64,000 nucleotides of DNA from Oceanospirillaceae bacterium. Lineage in GTDB: Bacteria > Pseudomonadota > Gammaproteobacteria > Pseudomonadales > Balneatricaceae. Below are positions 1 through 7,317 of the stretch, in pieces. Position numbers and translations under genes: made by a program. The notes under the pieces are model-generated. The model searched no databases. It saw nothing but the letters and a program-made list of their open reading frames with translations, and was not told where the DNA came from. The stretch is taken from NCBI GenBank assembly GCA_024640955.1, contig JAHEDZ010000003.1:69147-133146 (forward strand), given 5' to 3'. The stretch's first letter is position 1. Every line of letters begins with the position of its first letter.

Positions 1-1
1 G

Positions 2-442
2 ACCATGCAGGAAGCGGCCGATATCCTCGATACCCTTGGGGTTAACTACACCGCTGAGGTGGTTTCAGCACACCGTACTCCAGACAAGATGTTTCGCTTC
101 GCCGAAGGCGCTGCGGCTCTGGGTATTAAGGTAATTATCGCCGGCGCTGGCGGCGCTGCTCACCTACCGGGCATGATCGCTGCTAAGACGCTGGTTCCTG
201 TGCTGGGTGTGCCGGTGCAGAGTAAAGCGCTCAGCGGGCAGGATAGCCTGCTCTCTATCGTACAGATGCCGCGCGGTATTCCAGTAGGTACTCTGGCTAT
301 TGGTGGTGCTGGCGCCTTCAATGCTGGCTTGCTGTCTGCACAGATGCTGGCAACTGAAGATAGCGATCTTGCCCACCGCCTGGGTGAGTGGCGTGCTGCA
401 CAGTCTCAAGCTGTTCTCGATAATCCTGATCCAAGAGGTTAA
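2..442 (+). CDS. purE: N5-carboxyaminoimidazole ribonucleotide mutase PurE (5' end missing)
   Basis: PurE converts N5-CAIR to CAIR in cytosolic de novo purine synthesis, using the product of PurK. The reading frame is open at the left edge, so about 20 N-terminal residues, including the usual MGSKSDW nucleotide loop, lie outside the window; the first visible residues are T-M-Q. The family hallmarks [17 protein letters not shown] and the [10 protein letters not shown] segment are all present, as is the conserved C-terminal NPDPRG. The stop codon is followed two bases later by the purK start, and the purK ribosome-binding site AAGAGG lies inside the purE end, so the two form a tight operon. Confidence 0.97.
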   Translation, partial: TMQEAADILDTLGVNYTAEVVSAHRTPDKMFRFAEGAAALGIKVIIAGAGGAAHLPGMIAAKTLVPVLGVPVQSKALSGQDSLLSIVQMPRGIPVGTLAIGGAGAFNAGLLSAQMLATEDSDLAHRLGEWRAAQSQAVLDNPDPRG

Positions 443-444
443 AG

Positions 445-1512
445 ATGGAACTGCCGCGTATTGTTGTTGCTGGTAACGGCCAGCTAGGTCAGATGCTGCA
501 GCAGGCAGGTGCGCCTATGCAGCTGCAGGTTCAACCCATACATCCGATTGGCGATCAGCTCGTTGAGCTGCGTGATGATGATGTTATCAGTGTTGAAATA
601 GAGCATTGGCCGGATAATCCGGTGGGCGATCAGCTCAAAGGTCATCCTAATTTCCGCAACGCGAGTGCATTGTATGCGGTGATTGATCGTCAGCGACAGA
701 AAAGTCTTCTAGATCGTTTAGAGGTGCCGACAGCGCCCTGGGTCAATCTAGACTCCAGTAGCGAAGATCCTTCCACTTCACTCGCCTCACTTGGCGAGGC
801 CGCTGTCGTGAAAGCTCGTATGGGTGGTTACGATGGCCGCGGTCAATGGCGCTGGAAAGTCGGCGATGATTGCGAGTCCGAGTGGGACGGCAACTGCATC
901 GCTGAAGCGATGATACCGTTCTCTCATGAGGTATCTCTGGTGGGTGCACGTAATGCCCAAGGCGAGAAGGTGTTCTATCCGCTCACTCGCAACTGGCACC
1001 AGGATGGCATACTGCGTGCTAGCATCACCAATCTCGACAATGATTATTCGCAACAGCAAGACGCACAGAGCTGGCTCGGTCGTATTATGGATGATCAAGA
1101 GTACATCGGTGTAATGGCGATGGAGTGCTTCGTGGTTGAAGGAAAGCTGTTAGTCAATGAACTGGCGCCCCGCGTGCACAACTCTGGCCACTGGAGCCAA
1201 GAGGGTGCCACGATCAGCCAATTTGAGCTGCATCTGCGTGCACTCGCTGGCCTACCATTGATTCAGCCTGAACTTCGTGGTGAAGCACTGATGTACAACC
1301 TGCTGGGTCGTGACTGGAAACCTGAGTGGTTGAACGTCACTGGGCTCAATGTGCACTGGTACGGTAAAGAGATCCGCCCGGGGCGTAAAGTAGGGCATGC
1401 GAATATCGTGCGGCCGTCGCGCACGGCTCTGATCGACTCGCTGGAGCAGTTACGCCCACTTGTCGATAAGAGCGAAGAGCAGGTGATAGACTGGTGCCTG
1501 GCTCAGCTTTAA
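445..1512 (+). CDS. purK: N5-carboxyaminoimidazole ribonucleotide synthase PurK
   Basis: PurK is an ATP-grasp enzyme that carboxylates AIR with ATP and bicarbonate to N5-CAIR, the substrate of PurE. The 355-residue protein has the usual length, an N-terminal nucleotide fold starting near IVVAGNGQLGQML, the central VVKARMGGYDGRGQ ATP-grasp segment, and the late motif NELAPRVHNSGHWS that contributes metal-binding residues. It starts two bases after purE and is surely cotranscribed with it. A hairpin terminator follows the gene. The assignment is secure. Confidence 0.97.
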   Translation: MELPRIVVAGNGQLGQMLQQAGAPMQLQVQPIHPIGDQLVELRDDDVISVEIEHWPDNPVGDQLKGHPNFRNASALYAVIDRQRQKSLLDRLEVPTAPWVNLDSSSEDPSTSLASLGEAAVVKARMGGYDGRGQWRWKVGDDCESEWDGNCIAEAMIPFSHEVSLVGARNAQGEKVFYPLTRNWHQDGILRASITNLDNDYSQQQDAQSWLGRIMDDQEYIGVMAMECFVVEGKLLVNELAPRVHNSGHWSQEGATISQFELHLRALAGLPLIQPELRGEALMYNLLGRDWKPEWLNVTGLNVHWYGKEIRPGRKVGHANIVRPSRTALIDSLEQLRPLVDKSEEQVIDWCLAQL

Positions 1513-1540
1513 GCCTCTCAGATAGGTAACGCGTTACAAA

Positions 1541-1566
1541 AAAAACCGCTCAGATGAGCGGTTTTT
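1541..1566. terminator. Bidirectional rho-independent terminator between purK and a phasin gene
   Basis: The arms ACCGCTC and GAGCGGT enclose a four-base loop and are flanked by an A-run on the left and a T-run on the right, so the hairpin can end transcription on both strands. It lies between the convergent purEK operon and the first phasin gene. Confidence 0.85.
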
Positions 1567-1601
1567 CGGTTTTATGCTTCGCGTTATCTTACAGCAAGCA
1601 G

Positions 1602-2027
1602 TTACGCCTTAGGCGCAGCTGCTTTGCGCGCAGCGCGTGGCTTCTTCTCAGCTGTTGGCATCATTGCTGTGAAGTCAAAGTTGCTCATCTCTGTGAGATA
1701 GTCAACTTCAGCCAGGTTGGCCATTGACTCTTCAAATACAGAAGATAGCTCTTCGCGTGCTGTCGTCAGAGCTGCAATTTCCTGCTCAGCCGCAGCGGTC
1801 AATTTAGCTTCCATATCTTTGTAAAACGCGATTTGCATCTCCACAGCTGACTTCGGCTCAGTTGCACCGGTCAGTGCTTTGAATTGAGTCATTCCTGCGT
1901 TGAACATCTCAGTCATGTAGGCAGACTGAAGTTCGAACAGCTTCTCAGCAGTCTTTTTGTTGATCTCAGCAGCTTTGTTAAACGGAGCCATCTGGTCAGC
2001 GAATGTTTTCATCATAGTGTCGTACAT
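1602..2027 (-). CDS. Phasin family protein (PHA granule-associated), copy 1
   Basis: Phasins are small amphipathic proteins that coat polyhydroxyalkanoate granules and limit their size. This 141-residue protein is nearly all predicted helix and carries the phasin-like segment EINKKTAEKLFELQSAYMTE, closely matched by the second phasin at 4.6-5.0 kb. The C-terminus is a short Lys/Arg/Ala-rich tail (KKPRAARKAAAPKA) absent from the other copy; its role is unknown, possibly nucleic-acid or surface contact. TGAGG lies a few bases ahead of the ATG. The upstream region has a TTGACA promoter bracketed by two palindromes that probably bind the PHA-responsive repressor PhaR. Confidence 0.88.
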   Translation of the reverse strand: MYDTMMKTFADQMAPFNKAAEINKKTAEKLFELQSAYMTEMFNAGMTQFKALTGATEPKSAVEMQIAFYKDMEAKLTAAAEQEIAALTTAREELSSVFEESMANLAEVDYLTEMSNFDFTAMMPTAEKKPRAARKAAAPKA

Positions 2028-2062
2028 GGTTCAAACCTCAGTTTGTAAGTTTAAAAACAATT

Positions 2063-2077
2063 TTGTGCACTGCACAA
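2063..2077. promoter_or_regulatory. Proximal putative PhaR-type operator of phasin 1
   Basis: TTGTGCACTGCACAA is a perfect 15-bp palindrome placed just downstream of the predicted -10 element, where bound repressor would block transcription. TGC/GCA-rich dyads are typical of sites bound by the PHA-responsive repressor PhaR. The regulator itself is not in this window, so the assignment is inferred. Confidence 0.65.
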
Positions 2078-2086
2078 TATATGTCC

Positions 2087-2115
2087 AATTTAGGCTAGAA
2101 GATTGTTAGTGTCAA
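2087..2115 (-). promoter_or_regulatory. Sigma-70 promoter of phasin 1
   Basis: On the minus strand, TTGACA (2115-2110) and TAAATT (2092-2087) are separated by 17 bp. The same layout is repeated at the second phasin gene. Confidence 0.7.
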
Positions 2116-2122
2116 ATGTTTT

Positions 2123-2139
2123 TTGTTGCAGTGCAGCAA
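2123..2139. promoter_or_regulatory. Distal putative PhaR-type operator of phasin 1
   Basis: TTGTTGCAGTGCAGCAA is a 17-bp dyad with one mismatch, centred 61 bp from the proximal operator and just upstream of the -35 element. Confidence 0.6.
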
Positions 2140-2258
2140 ATCACCCGACTCAGCCAGAAAGCTCAGCCTGAAAACTAAGTTAGAAAGCTCAGCAAGAATG
2201 CTGTTCGAGAATACTGTATCCTCTGACCCAATTACCTAAGGCTTAAGGGAACGCAGGG

Positions 2259-3077
2259 TTGGTAACAGACAGGCAGGTTGCGGCAGATGCGCCTATTGGT
2301 GTGTTCGATTCAGGCGTCGGTGGCTTATCAGTGATGCAAGCTATATCGGCCGAGTTGCCACACGAGCAGATCATCTATTTTGCTGATACAGCTTATGCTC
2401 CGTATGGGGATCGTTCAGATAGCGAAATTGTCGAGCGCTCGTACCGGGTAACTGCTTGGCTGGTAGAGCAGGGTTGTAAAGCAGTGGTAGTTGCGTGCAA
2501 TACAGCCACTGCGGCAGCGATCAACACCCTAAGAGAGCGCTTCAATATCGCAATCATCGGTATCGAACCCGGGCTCAAACCAGCTGTGCAGCGCAGCAAA
2601 TCTAGACGCGTGGGTGTTCTCGCAACAACTTATACTGTTCAGTCTGAAAAGTTCAAACGGCTCGTCGAGGCCTTTGCCGCTGATGCACAGCTCTCAATCC
2701 AGGCCTGTCCAGGGTTAGTAGAGGCGCTCGAACAACCGGGTGAGCATGCCGCGCAGCTACAGAGCCTTTTAATTCGTTATCTCGAACCCATGCAGGAGCA
2801 GGAGGTCGATACCCTGGTGCTGGGCTGCACCCACTACTCGTTCTTGCGTGAGGCTATCCAGAGTTATCTCGGAGAGTCGGTTGAGATTCTTGATACACCT
2901 AAAGCCGTAGCATTGGAGGTTCGCAGACAACTAGAGCTGCGTAAACTTTTATCCTTGAACAGTGAAACTTTCTCGTTGCATCGCTATCTAACGACAGGAA
3001 GTGATGTGCGGGTGATTTGTGCCGTTATGCAGTCGCTGATACACAAGAAGATTGAGATTGAACAGATTCAGGAATAG
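2259..3077 (+). CDS. murI: Glutamate racemase MurI
   Basis: MurI interconverts L- and D-glutamate and supplies D-Glu for peptidoglycan. The 272-residue protein has the family opening IGVFDSGVGGLSV and both catalytic cysteines in their motifs: VVACNTAT (Cys80) and LGCTHY (Cys190). The chosen start is a TTG at 2259, preceded at normal distance by AAGGGA; no ATG precedes the conserved IGVFDSG block. Four bases separate its stop from the next small gene, so the two are likely cotranscribed. Confidence 0.95.
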   Translation: MVTDRQVAADAPIGVFDSGVGGLSVMQAISAELPHEQIIYFADTAYAPYGDRSDSEIVERSYRVTAWLVEQGCKAVVVACNTATAAAINTLRERFNIAIIGIEPGLKPAVQRSKSRRVGVLATTYTVQSEKFKRLVEAFAADAQLSIQACPGLVEALEQPGEHAAQLQSLLIRYLEPMQEQEVDTLVLGCTHYSFLREAIQSYLGESVEILDTPKAVALEVRRQLELRKLLSLNSETFSLHRYLTTGSDVRVICAVMQSLIHKKIEIEQIQE

Positions 3078-3081
3078 ATGA

Positions 3082-3366
3082 ATGGGATTTTTATCGAGCC
3101 TAATGGGGCTTTTTGGTACCAAGGATGACGCACCTGCCATAGAGCTTGTTGACTACAAGGGCTTTCAGATACTTGTGGAACCGCGCCATGCCGGTGGGCA
3201 GTTTGGCGTCGGTGCTCGGATTTTAAAAACTGTCGATGGAGAGCCAAAGGAGCACCGATTTATCCGAGCAGATATGCTGCCATCGCGCGAATCTTGCACA
3301 GAAGTGACTCTGAATAAGGCGAAGATGACGATTGACCAATTAGGTGATCGCCTCTTCAGTGGCTGA
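3082..3366 (+). CDS. Small HlyU-family protein
   Basis: This 94-residue protein starts four bases after murI. Its core (VDYKGFQILVEPRHAGGQFGVGARILK, then EHRFIRADMLPSRESC) resembles the short HlyU-type family often labelled as a transcriptional regulator, although no helix-turn-helix is obvious and biochemical evidence for that role in this small group is thin. The beginning (MGFLSSLMGLFGTKDD) is a short hydrophobic amphipathic helix. It converges on the diguanylate cyclase gene with a 27-bp gap. The family call rests on recognition of motif and length only. Confidence 0.7.
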   Translation: MGFLSSLMGLFGTKDDAPAIELVDYKGFQILVEPRHAGGQFGVGARILKTVDGEPKEHRFIRADMLPSRESCTEVTLNKAKMTIDQLGDRLFSG

Positions 3367-3393
3367 AATTCAACAAGCCACTCGGGGATTATC

Positions 3394-4368
3394 CTAGCCC
3401 GTCTTTTGTCCGCTGGACTGGTGTTCGTGCTCAGGGAATGGGGTGGAGCTGTGATTCACCATACAGACAGTGTTACGGCCTGAGTGCTTCGCTCGGTAGA
3501 GCGCGGCGTCTGCATCGGCAAGTAGCGAGAGAATACCCTTAGCGTCGTTAACCTCCTCGCCGGAGAAGGTGCGCACTCCTCCACTGACGGTCAGATCTAT
3601 GGCTAGATCGTTTGCCAGGAAGGGCGTCTCTTCAATTACTTTGCGAAAGCGCTCAAATAGCTCAAAGCTCTTTTGCGCCTCAATTGGACAGACGACAATA
3701 AACTCCTCGCCACCGTAGCGCCCAACAGTATCGTAGGGCCTAAAGGTGTCCCGGAGGCGGTCAGCGAACTCACGTAAAACGCGATCGCCGACCGGATGGC
3801 CATAGGTATCGTTTACCTTTTTGAAAAAGTCGATATCGAGGATAGCGATCGACAGTTCAGAGTGGTATCGCTGGGCGCGCGCGAGCTCAGATTCGAGCTG
3901 TTCAACCACCGCTCCACGATTACGCAGGCCAGTCAAATCATCGTGGTTTGCCCGGTAAGCCAGCATGTGGTTTGCAATATTGAGTCTGCGTTGCAGCTCG
4001 AGTGTACGTAGCCCCACACCGATGCGCGCGCGCAAAACTCCTGAGTTTGTCGGTTTGCTGATAAAGTCGTTGGCACCCGCATCTAGTGCAGTTTGAATGT
4101 ATTCCGCCTCAGCGTGACCGGTCACAAGGATAATATACGGCGGGTCGTTGTTCTCATCCTCGCGCAGAGCTTTACAGAGATCGAGCCCGTTAATTTTCGG
4201 CATCTCCCAATCGAGCAGCAGCAGGCGCGGTGCTTCATCAGAATCCTGCATTAATTTCAGGGCCTCTTCGCCATCGGATGCAATAACGGGTTCAAAGCCC
4301 CATCCCTCTAGCATCTTCTGCATAATAAAGCGCAGGGCTAAATCGTCATCTGCTATCAGAGCCTTCAT
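3394..4368 (-). CDS. Response regulator with GGDEF domain (diguanylate cyclase)
   Basis: The protein should make c-di-GMP from two GTP when its receiver is phosphorylated. Residues 1-125 form a REC domain with acidic pair DDD near 7-9, phosphoacceptor Asp53 (LLLLDWEMPKING) and switch Lys105. A helical linker leads to a GGDEF domain (about 140-300) with an intact active-site loop GGEEF at 219-223 and an RxxD inhibitory site (RPYD, 210-213) exactly five residues before it, so it is probably active and product-inhibited. No transmembrane segment is present, and no cognate kinase is adjacent. A sigma-54-like element lies about 140 bp upstream. Confidence 0.94.
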   Translation of the reverse strand: MKALIADDDLALRFIMQKMLEGWGFEPVIASDGEEALKLMQDSDEAPRLLLLDWEMPKINGLDLCKALREDENNDPPYIILVTGHAEAEYIQTALDAGANDFISKPTNSGVLRARIGVGLRTLELQRRLNIANHMLAYRANHDDLTGLRNRGAVVEQLESELARAQRYHSELSIAILDIDFFKKVNDTYGHPVGDRVLREFADRLRDTFRPYDTVGRYGGEEFIVVCPIEAQKSFELFERFRKVIEETPFLANDLAIDLTVSGGVRTFSGEEVNDAKGILSLLADADAALYRAKHSGRNTVCMVNHSSTPFPEHEHQSSGQKTG

Positions 4369-4505
4369 TTGGTTTCGTAAATCCTTGTAAGGTTGACAAT
4401 ATATCAGTGCACTTAATCCTAGCCGGATAATTCAATTTCCGCCATTTGACGGAGACGTTTGTTATCGCTCTGTGCTGTCCCGCACTGACACCACAACTCA
4501 ACCAT

Positions 4506-4521
4506 TGCACAGGCTGTGCCA
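4506..4521 (-). promoter_or_regulatory. Possible sigma-54 promoter upstream of the diguanylate cyclase
   Basis: The minus strand reads TGGCAC-AGCCT-GTGCA with GG and GC exactly 10 bp apart; the only departure from consensus is G for the first T of TTGCA. The same bases also form the palindrome GCACAGGCTGTGC, so the site could instead be an operator. It would leave a leader of roughly 130 nt. Confidence 0.4.
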
Positions 4522-4552
4522 ACTATTGGACATTGTTTGAAGCACAGGACAC

Positions 4553-4577
4553 AAAAAAGCCGGCGCAGTTGCCGGCT
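4553..4577 (-). terminator. Rho-independent terminator of phasin 2
   Basis: Read on the minus strand, AGCCGGC and GCCGGCT form a 7-bp GC-rich stem with a six-base loop followed by a T-run, about 30 bp after the phasin stop codon. Confidence 0.85.
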
Positions 4578-4609
4578 CTTCGTGATGTTATAAACGGTGT
4601 TGGAAGCGA

Positions 4610-4966
4610 TTAGCTTTTAGCAGCCATGAACTTCTGCAGTTCAGCGAAAGGCTGAGCAGTTGCTAGATCAGTGAAGCTCTTCTCAACCAGAGTTGAAAGC
4701 TCTTCTTTGGCTTCAGCCAGTGCAGCGATCTCTTTCTCAGCAACTTCAGTCATTTTAGACTCAGCATCTTTCAGGTACTTTACCTGTAGGTCCAGAGCCG
4801 CTTTAGGGTCTTTAGTTTCAGATAGCGTCTTCATCTGAGACAGTGAAGCGTTAACAACCTCAGTTACGTAAGCAGACTGAAGAGCAATCAGTTTCTCAGC
4901 AGTCTTCTTGTTGATTTCAGCCATATCCATTACTGGTTTCATGCTGTCTTTAAATTCGTTGATCAT
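4610..4966 (-). CDS. Phasin family protein, copy 2
   Basis: This 118-residue helical protein is the second phasin. It shares the block AEINKKTAEKLIALQSAYVTE with copy 1 but lacks the basic tail. The ATG at 4966 (MINEFKDSMKP) is chosen because GGGAG sits seven bases upstream; the open frame extends further but has no start with a comparable site. The promoter (TTGACA, 17 bp, TAAAGT) and its two flanking palindromes mirror those of the first phasin, so both should respond to the same PHA-sensing repressor. A strong terminator ends the transcript. Confidence 0.9.
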   Translation of the reverse strand: MINEFKDSMKPVMDMAEINKKTAEKLIALQSAYVTEVVNASLSQMKTLSETKDPKAALDLQVKYLKDAESKMTEVAEKEIAALAEAKEELSTLVEKSFTDLATAQPFAELQKFMAAKS

Positions 4967-4988
4967 GGTATATCTCCCGATTTGGTAA

Positions 4989-5005
4989 TTTGTGCAGTGC
5001 AACAA
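4989..5005. promoter_or_regulatory. Proximal putative PhaR-type operator of phasin 2
   Basis: TTTGTGCAGTGCAACAA is a near-perfect dyad, downstream of the -10 element and ahead of the ribosome-binding site, in the same relative place as at phasin 1. Confidence 0.6.
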
Positions 5006-5012
5006 TATGGTT

Positions 5013-5041
5013 ACTTTATGAGCAATATTTGTAGCTGTCAA
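5013..5041 (-). promoter_or_regulatory. Sigma-70 promoter of phasin 2
   Basis: The minus strand has TTGACA (5041-5036), a 17-bp spacer and TAAAGT (5018-5013), the same arrangement as at phasin 1. Confidence 0.7.
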
Positions 5042-5048
5042 ATATTAA

Positions 5049-5065
5049 TTTGTGCGGCGCACAAA
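5049..5065. promoter_or_regulatory. Distal putative PhaR-type operator of phasin 2
   Basis: TTTGTGCGGCGCACAAA is a perfect 17-bp palindrome centred 60 bp from the proximal site and 16 bp beyond the first base of the -35, as at phasin 1. Confidence 0.6.
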
Positions 5066-5169
5066 AAAACCATGTTAGTTCTCGGAGTCGCATATTTTGT
5101 GGGATCAGCTGGATACTGAATTAAGCGGCTGGTAGAGTGCGGCGCCATATTTAGGGGGCCATAATAAGC

Positions 5170-5916
5170 GTGACAGACTTAGACATTGTATTTGAAGACG
5201 ACTATTTAATCGGTGTGAACAAGCCCGCAGGTTTGCTGGTACATCCGAGTTGGATCACAGCAGCTGATGAGCCGACCCTGATGGGGCTTCTAAAAGTCTA
5301 CAAGGGTGTGCCCAAACTCCATACCATTCATCGCCTAGATCGGGCGACCTCAGGCATCATCCTGGTGGGTAAAACGCTTGAGGCGACGCAGCATATCCAA
5401 GCGCAGTTCATGCAGCGCAGCATTCGCAAGACTTACCTCGCGGTCGTGCGCGGATGGAGTGCTGACAGTGACCTGATTGATTACGCATTGGTACCGAAAA
5501 GAGATAAATTTGCTGAACCGATGGCACAGGAGAATCCTGAACCCAAAGAGGCGATCTCGGCCTATCGTACGTTAGGGCGAGTAGAGCTGGATATCGCTGT
5601 TGGCCGCTACCCTAAAGCGCGCTACTCCCTGGTTGAGGTCAAACCGAGCACAGGACGCAAACATCAAATCCGCCGTCATATGAAGCATATCTTGCACCCA
5701 ATCGTGGGGGATACCAAATATGGTGAGGGTCGCCACAACCGGCTGTACCGTGAGCACTTCGAGATCCATCGTTTGCTACTGATGGCGACTGAACTGGAAT
5801 TTACTCACCCGGTTAGCGAGCAGCGGATATCACTCTCGGCGCCTGTTGATCACCAGGTTAATAAACTATTTAATCGCTTCGGTTGGCAGGGGCTCTATCC
5901 AGCGCCTAAAAGCTGA
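5170..5916 (+). CDS. truC: tRNA pseudouridine(65) synthase TruC (RluA family)
   Basis: TruC converts U65 in the T-arm stem of certain tRNAs to pseudouridine. The 248-residue protein has the RluA-family catalytic motif HRLDRATSGIIL, whose Asp attacks the uridine, then FMQRSIRKTYLAVVRGW and the EVKPSTGRKHQIRRHM segment. The VHPSW stretch near the start and the C-terminal FGWQGLYP ending are features of TruC rather than RluA, C or D. Translation begins at a GTG at 5170, preceded by a TAGGGGG site. The gene stands alone between phasin 2 and mtnN. Confidence 0.93.
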   Translation: MTDLDIVFEDDYLIGVNKPAGLLVHPSWITAADEPTLMGLLKVYKGVPKLHTIHRLDRATSGIILVGKTLEATQHIQAQFMQRSIRKTYLAVVRGWSADSDLIDYALVPKRDKFAEPMAQENPEPKEAISAYRTLGRVELDIAVGRYPKARYSLVEVKPSTGRKHQIRRHMKHILHPIVGDTKYGEGRHNRLYREHFEIHRLLLMATELEFTHPVSEQRISLSAPVDHQVNKLFNRFGWQGLYPAPKS

Positions 5917-5985
5917 ACCAAGCATGCAAATCCATCTCAGGGTGGTACCATAGGATCACCCTTACTTTGTCACAAAGGATCCCGC

Positions 5986-6771
5986 ATGAGTCGCCCCGAA
6001 GATTTGAATCCATCAAACTCTGCCGATAATTCTGCAACCTCTCTAAAATCCCAACTGGCCGGCGATGCTCGTATTGCCTTGATCGGCGCTATGGATCAGG
6101 AGATCGAGCGACTGAAACAGTCTATTTCAGGACTCGAGCAGCAGAGCATTGCGGGTTTTCTTTTCTTTACCGGCACCATCGGTAAGTTTAACGTGGTTCT
6201 GCTCAAGTCGGGTATCGGGAAAGTAAATGCGGCAGTTGGCACGGCGCTGCTATTGGACCACTTTAAACCGACATGTGTGATTAATACTGGGTCTGCCGGC
6301 GGTTTCGACCCGAACCTGCGTGTTGGTGATGTAGTTATCTCCACAGAGGTCCGTCATCACGACGTTGACTTAACAGTATTTGGCTACGAGATCGGCCAGA
6401 TGGCCCGCATGCCTGCAGCTTATGAGGCGGATCATTTGCTGGTGGATGTGGCCGAAGCTTCGGTTGAGAAGATGGCGGGTATGGCATGCAGCCGCGGTCT
6501 TATTGCGACCGGCGATACCTTTATGAGCGATCCGGAGCACGTTGCTCGAACGCGTGCAAACTTCCCGCAGATGAAAGCTGCCGAAATGGAGGCCGCTGCG
6601 ATCGCGCAAACCTGCTTCTGCTTTGAAACACCCTTCTTAGTTATCCGCGCTCTATCGGATATTGCAGGGCAGGAGTCTAATGTCTCCTTCGACCAGTTCA
6701 TCGAAACGGCCTCAGAGAACTCTGCACAGATGGTATTAAATATCTTGGTCGAGCTTGAGGGCCGTGTCTAA
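5986..6771 (+). CDS. mtnN: 5'-methylthioadenosine/S-adenosylhomocysteine nucleosidase
   Basis: The enzyme hydrolyses MTA and SAH, releasing adenine, and so links SAM metabolism and polyamine/autoinducer by-products to salvage. Motifs include ALIGAMDQEIERLK at the start of the core, NTGSAGG, the acidic residue in EMEAAAIAQ, and the catalytic Asp in RALSDIAG. The protein is 261 residues, about 30 longer than usual, because of a polar N-terminal extension (MSRPEDLNPSNS...) that starts at an ATG with AAAGGA upstream; the extension has no recognised function. It converges on the thioredoxin-like gene with a shared terminator. Confidence 0.93.
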   Translation: MSRPEDLNPSNSADNSATSLKSQLAGDARIALIGAMDQEIERLKQSISGLEQQSIAGFLFFTGTIGKFNVVLLKSGIGKVNAAVGTALLLDHFKPTCVINTGSAGGFDPNLRVGDVVISTEVRHHDVDLTVFGYEIGQMARMPAAYEADHLLVDVAEASVEKMAGMACSRGLIATGDTFMSDPEHVARTRANFPQMKAAEMEAAAIAQTCFCFETPFLVIRALSDIAGQESNVSFDQFIETASENSAQMVLNILVELEGRV

Positions 6772-6780
6772 TCAAAATAG

Positions 6781-6800
6781 AGGCCTAGTTCGCTAGGCCT
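6781..6800. terminator. Bidirectional terminator between mtnN and the TlpA-like gene
   Basis: AGGCCTAG and CTAGGCCT form a perfect 8-bp stem capped by a stable TTCG tetraloop, with short T-rich tails on both strands. It overlaps the stop codon of the minus-strand gene. Confidence 0.75.
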
Positions 6801-7282
6801 TTAATCGCTTCCACCATCTCGGGTGAGTCCCATTCGCGCTCGCCGAGGGCGTAATCCAAAATCTGGTTATCTGAAGAGACCACGACCGTAATAGGCAAGC
6901 CGCTCAGTTTAAACGCAGGGAAGGCCTTGCCCGGAGGGTCGAGCAGCATGGTCATATCGTTAGGCTCCAGGTTTTCGAGGATAAATGCTTCCACCTGATC
7001 TTGCTGCTCACCCACATTGATGGTGATCACACCACCATCGATCTCTTCAAGCTTCTCATCTAACGTGGCGAGAGAGGGCATCTCTTTGACACAGGGTGGG
7101 CACCAGGTAGCCCAGAAATTGATCACACGAAATTTGCCATTTGTTTCGCTTAGGAGCATTGATTCGCCGTCGAGTGTCTGTAACTCTATCTCGGGCAGTG
7201 GATTTTCGGCTTGGGCACTGATACTCAGCGCTGCCAAGATAGGGACTAGGGGTCCGAATAGGCTCGTCATTCGTATGCTCAT
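6785..7282 (-). CDS. TlpA-family thioredoxin-like protein
   Basis: This 165-residue protein has an N-terminal hydrophobic signal sequence ending near AQA (residues 1-25) and a thioredoxin fold with active site WCPPC (Cys61, Cys64), so it probably acts in the periplasm as a disulfide reductase of the TlpA/ResA type. The start at 7282 (MSIRMTSLFG) is preferred because it places the signal peptide at the N-terminus; the frame is open a little further upstream. It is divergent from the next gene with only 35 bp between start codons, so their promoters must overlap. No cytochrome-maturation neighbours show its substrate. Confidence 0.85.
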   Translation of the reverse strand: MSIRMTSLFGPLVPILAALSISAQAENPLPEIELQTLDGESMLLSETNGKFRVINFWATWCPPCVKEMPSLATLDEKLEEIDGGVITINVGEQQDQVEAFILENLEPNDMTMLLDPPGKAFPAFKLSGLPITVVVSSDNQILDYALGEREWDSPEMVEAIKGLAN

Positions 7283-7317
7283 GGCGTTTCCAATAATTTC
7301 AATAAAGAGATAATAGC

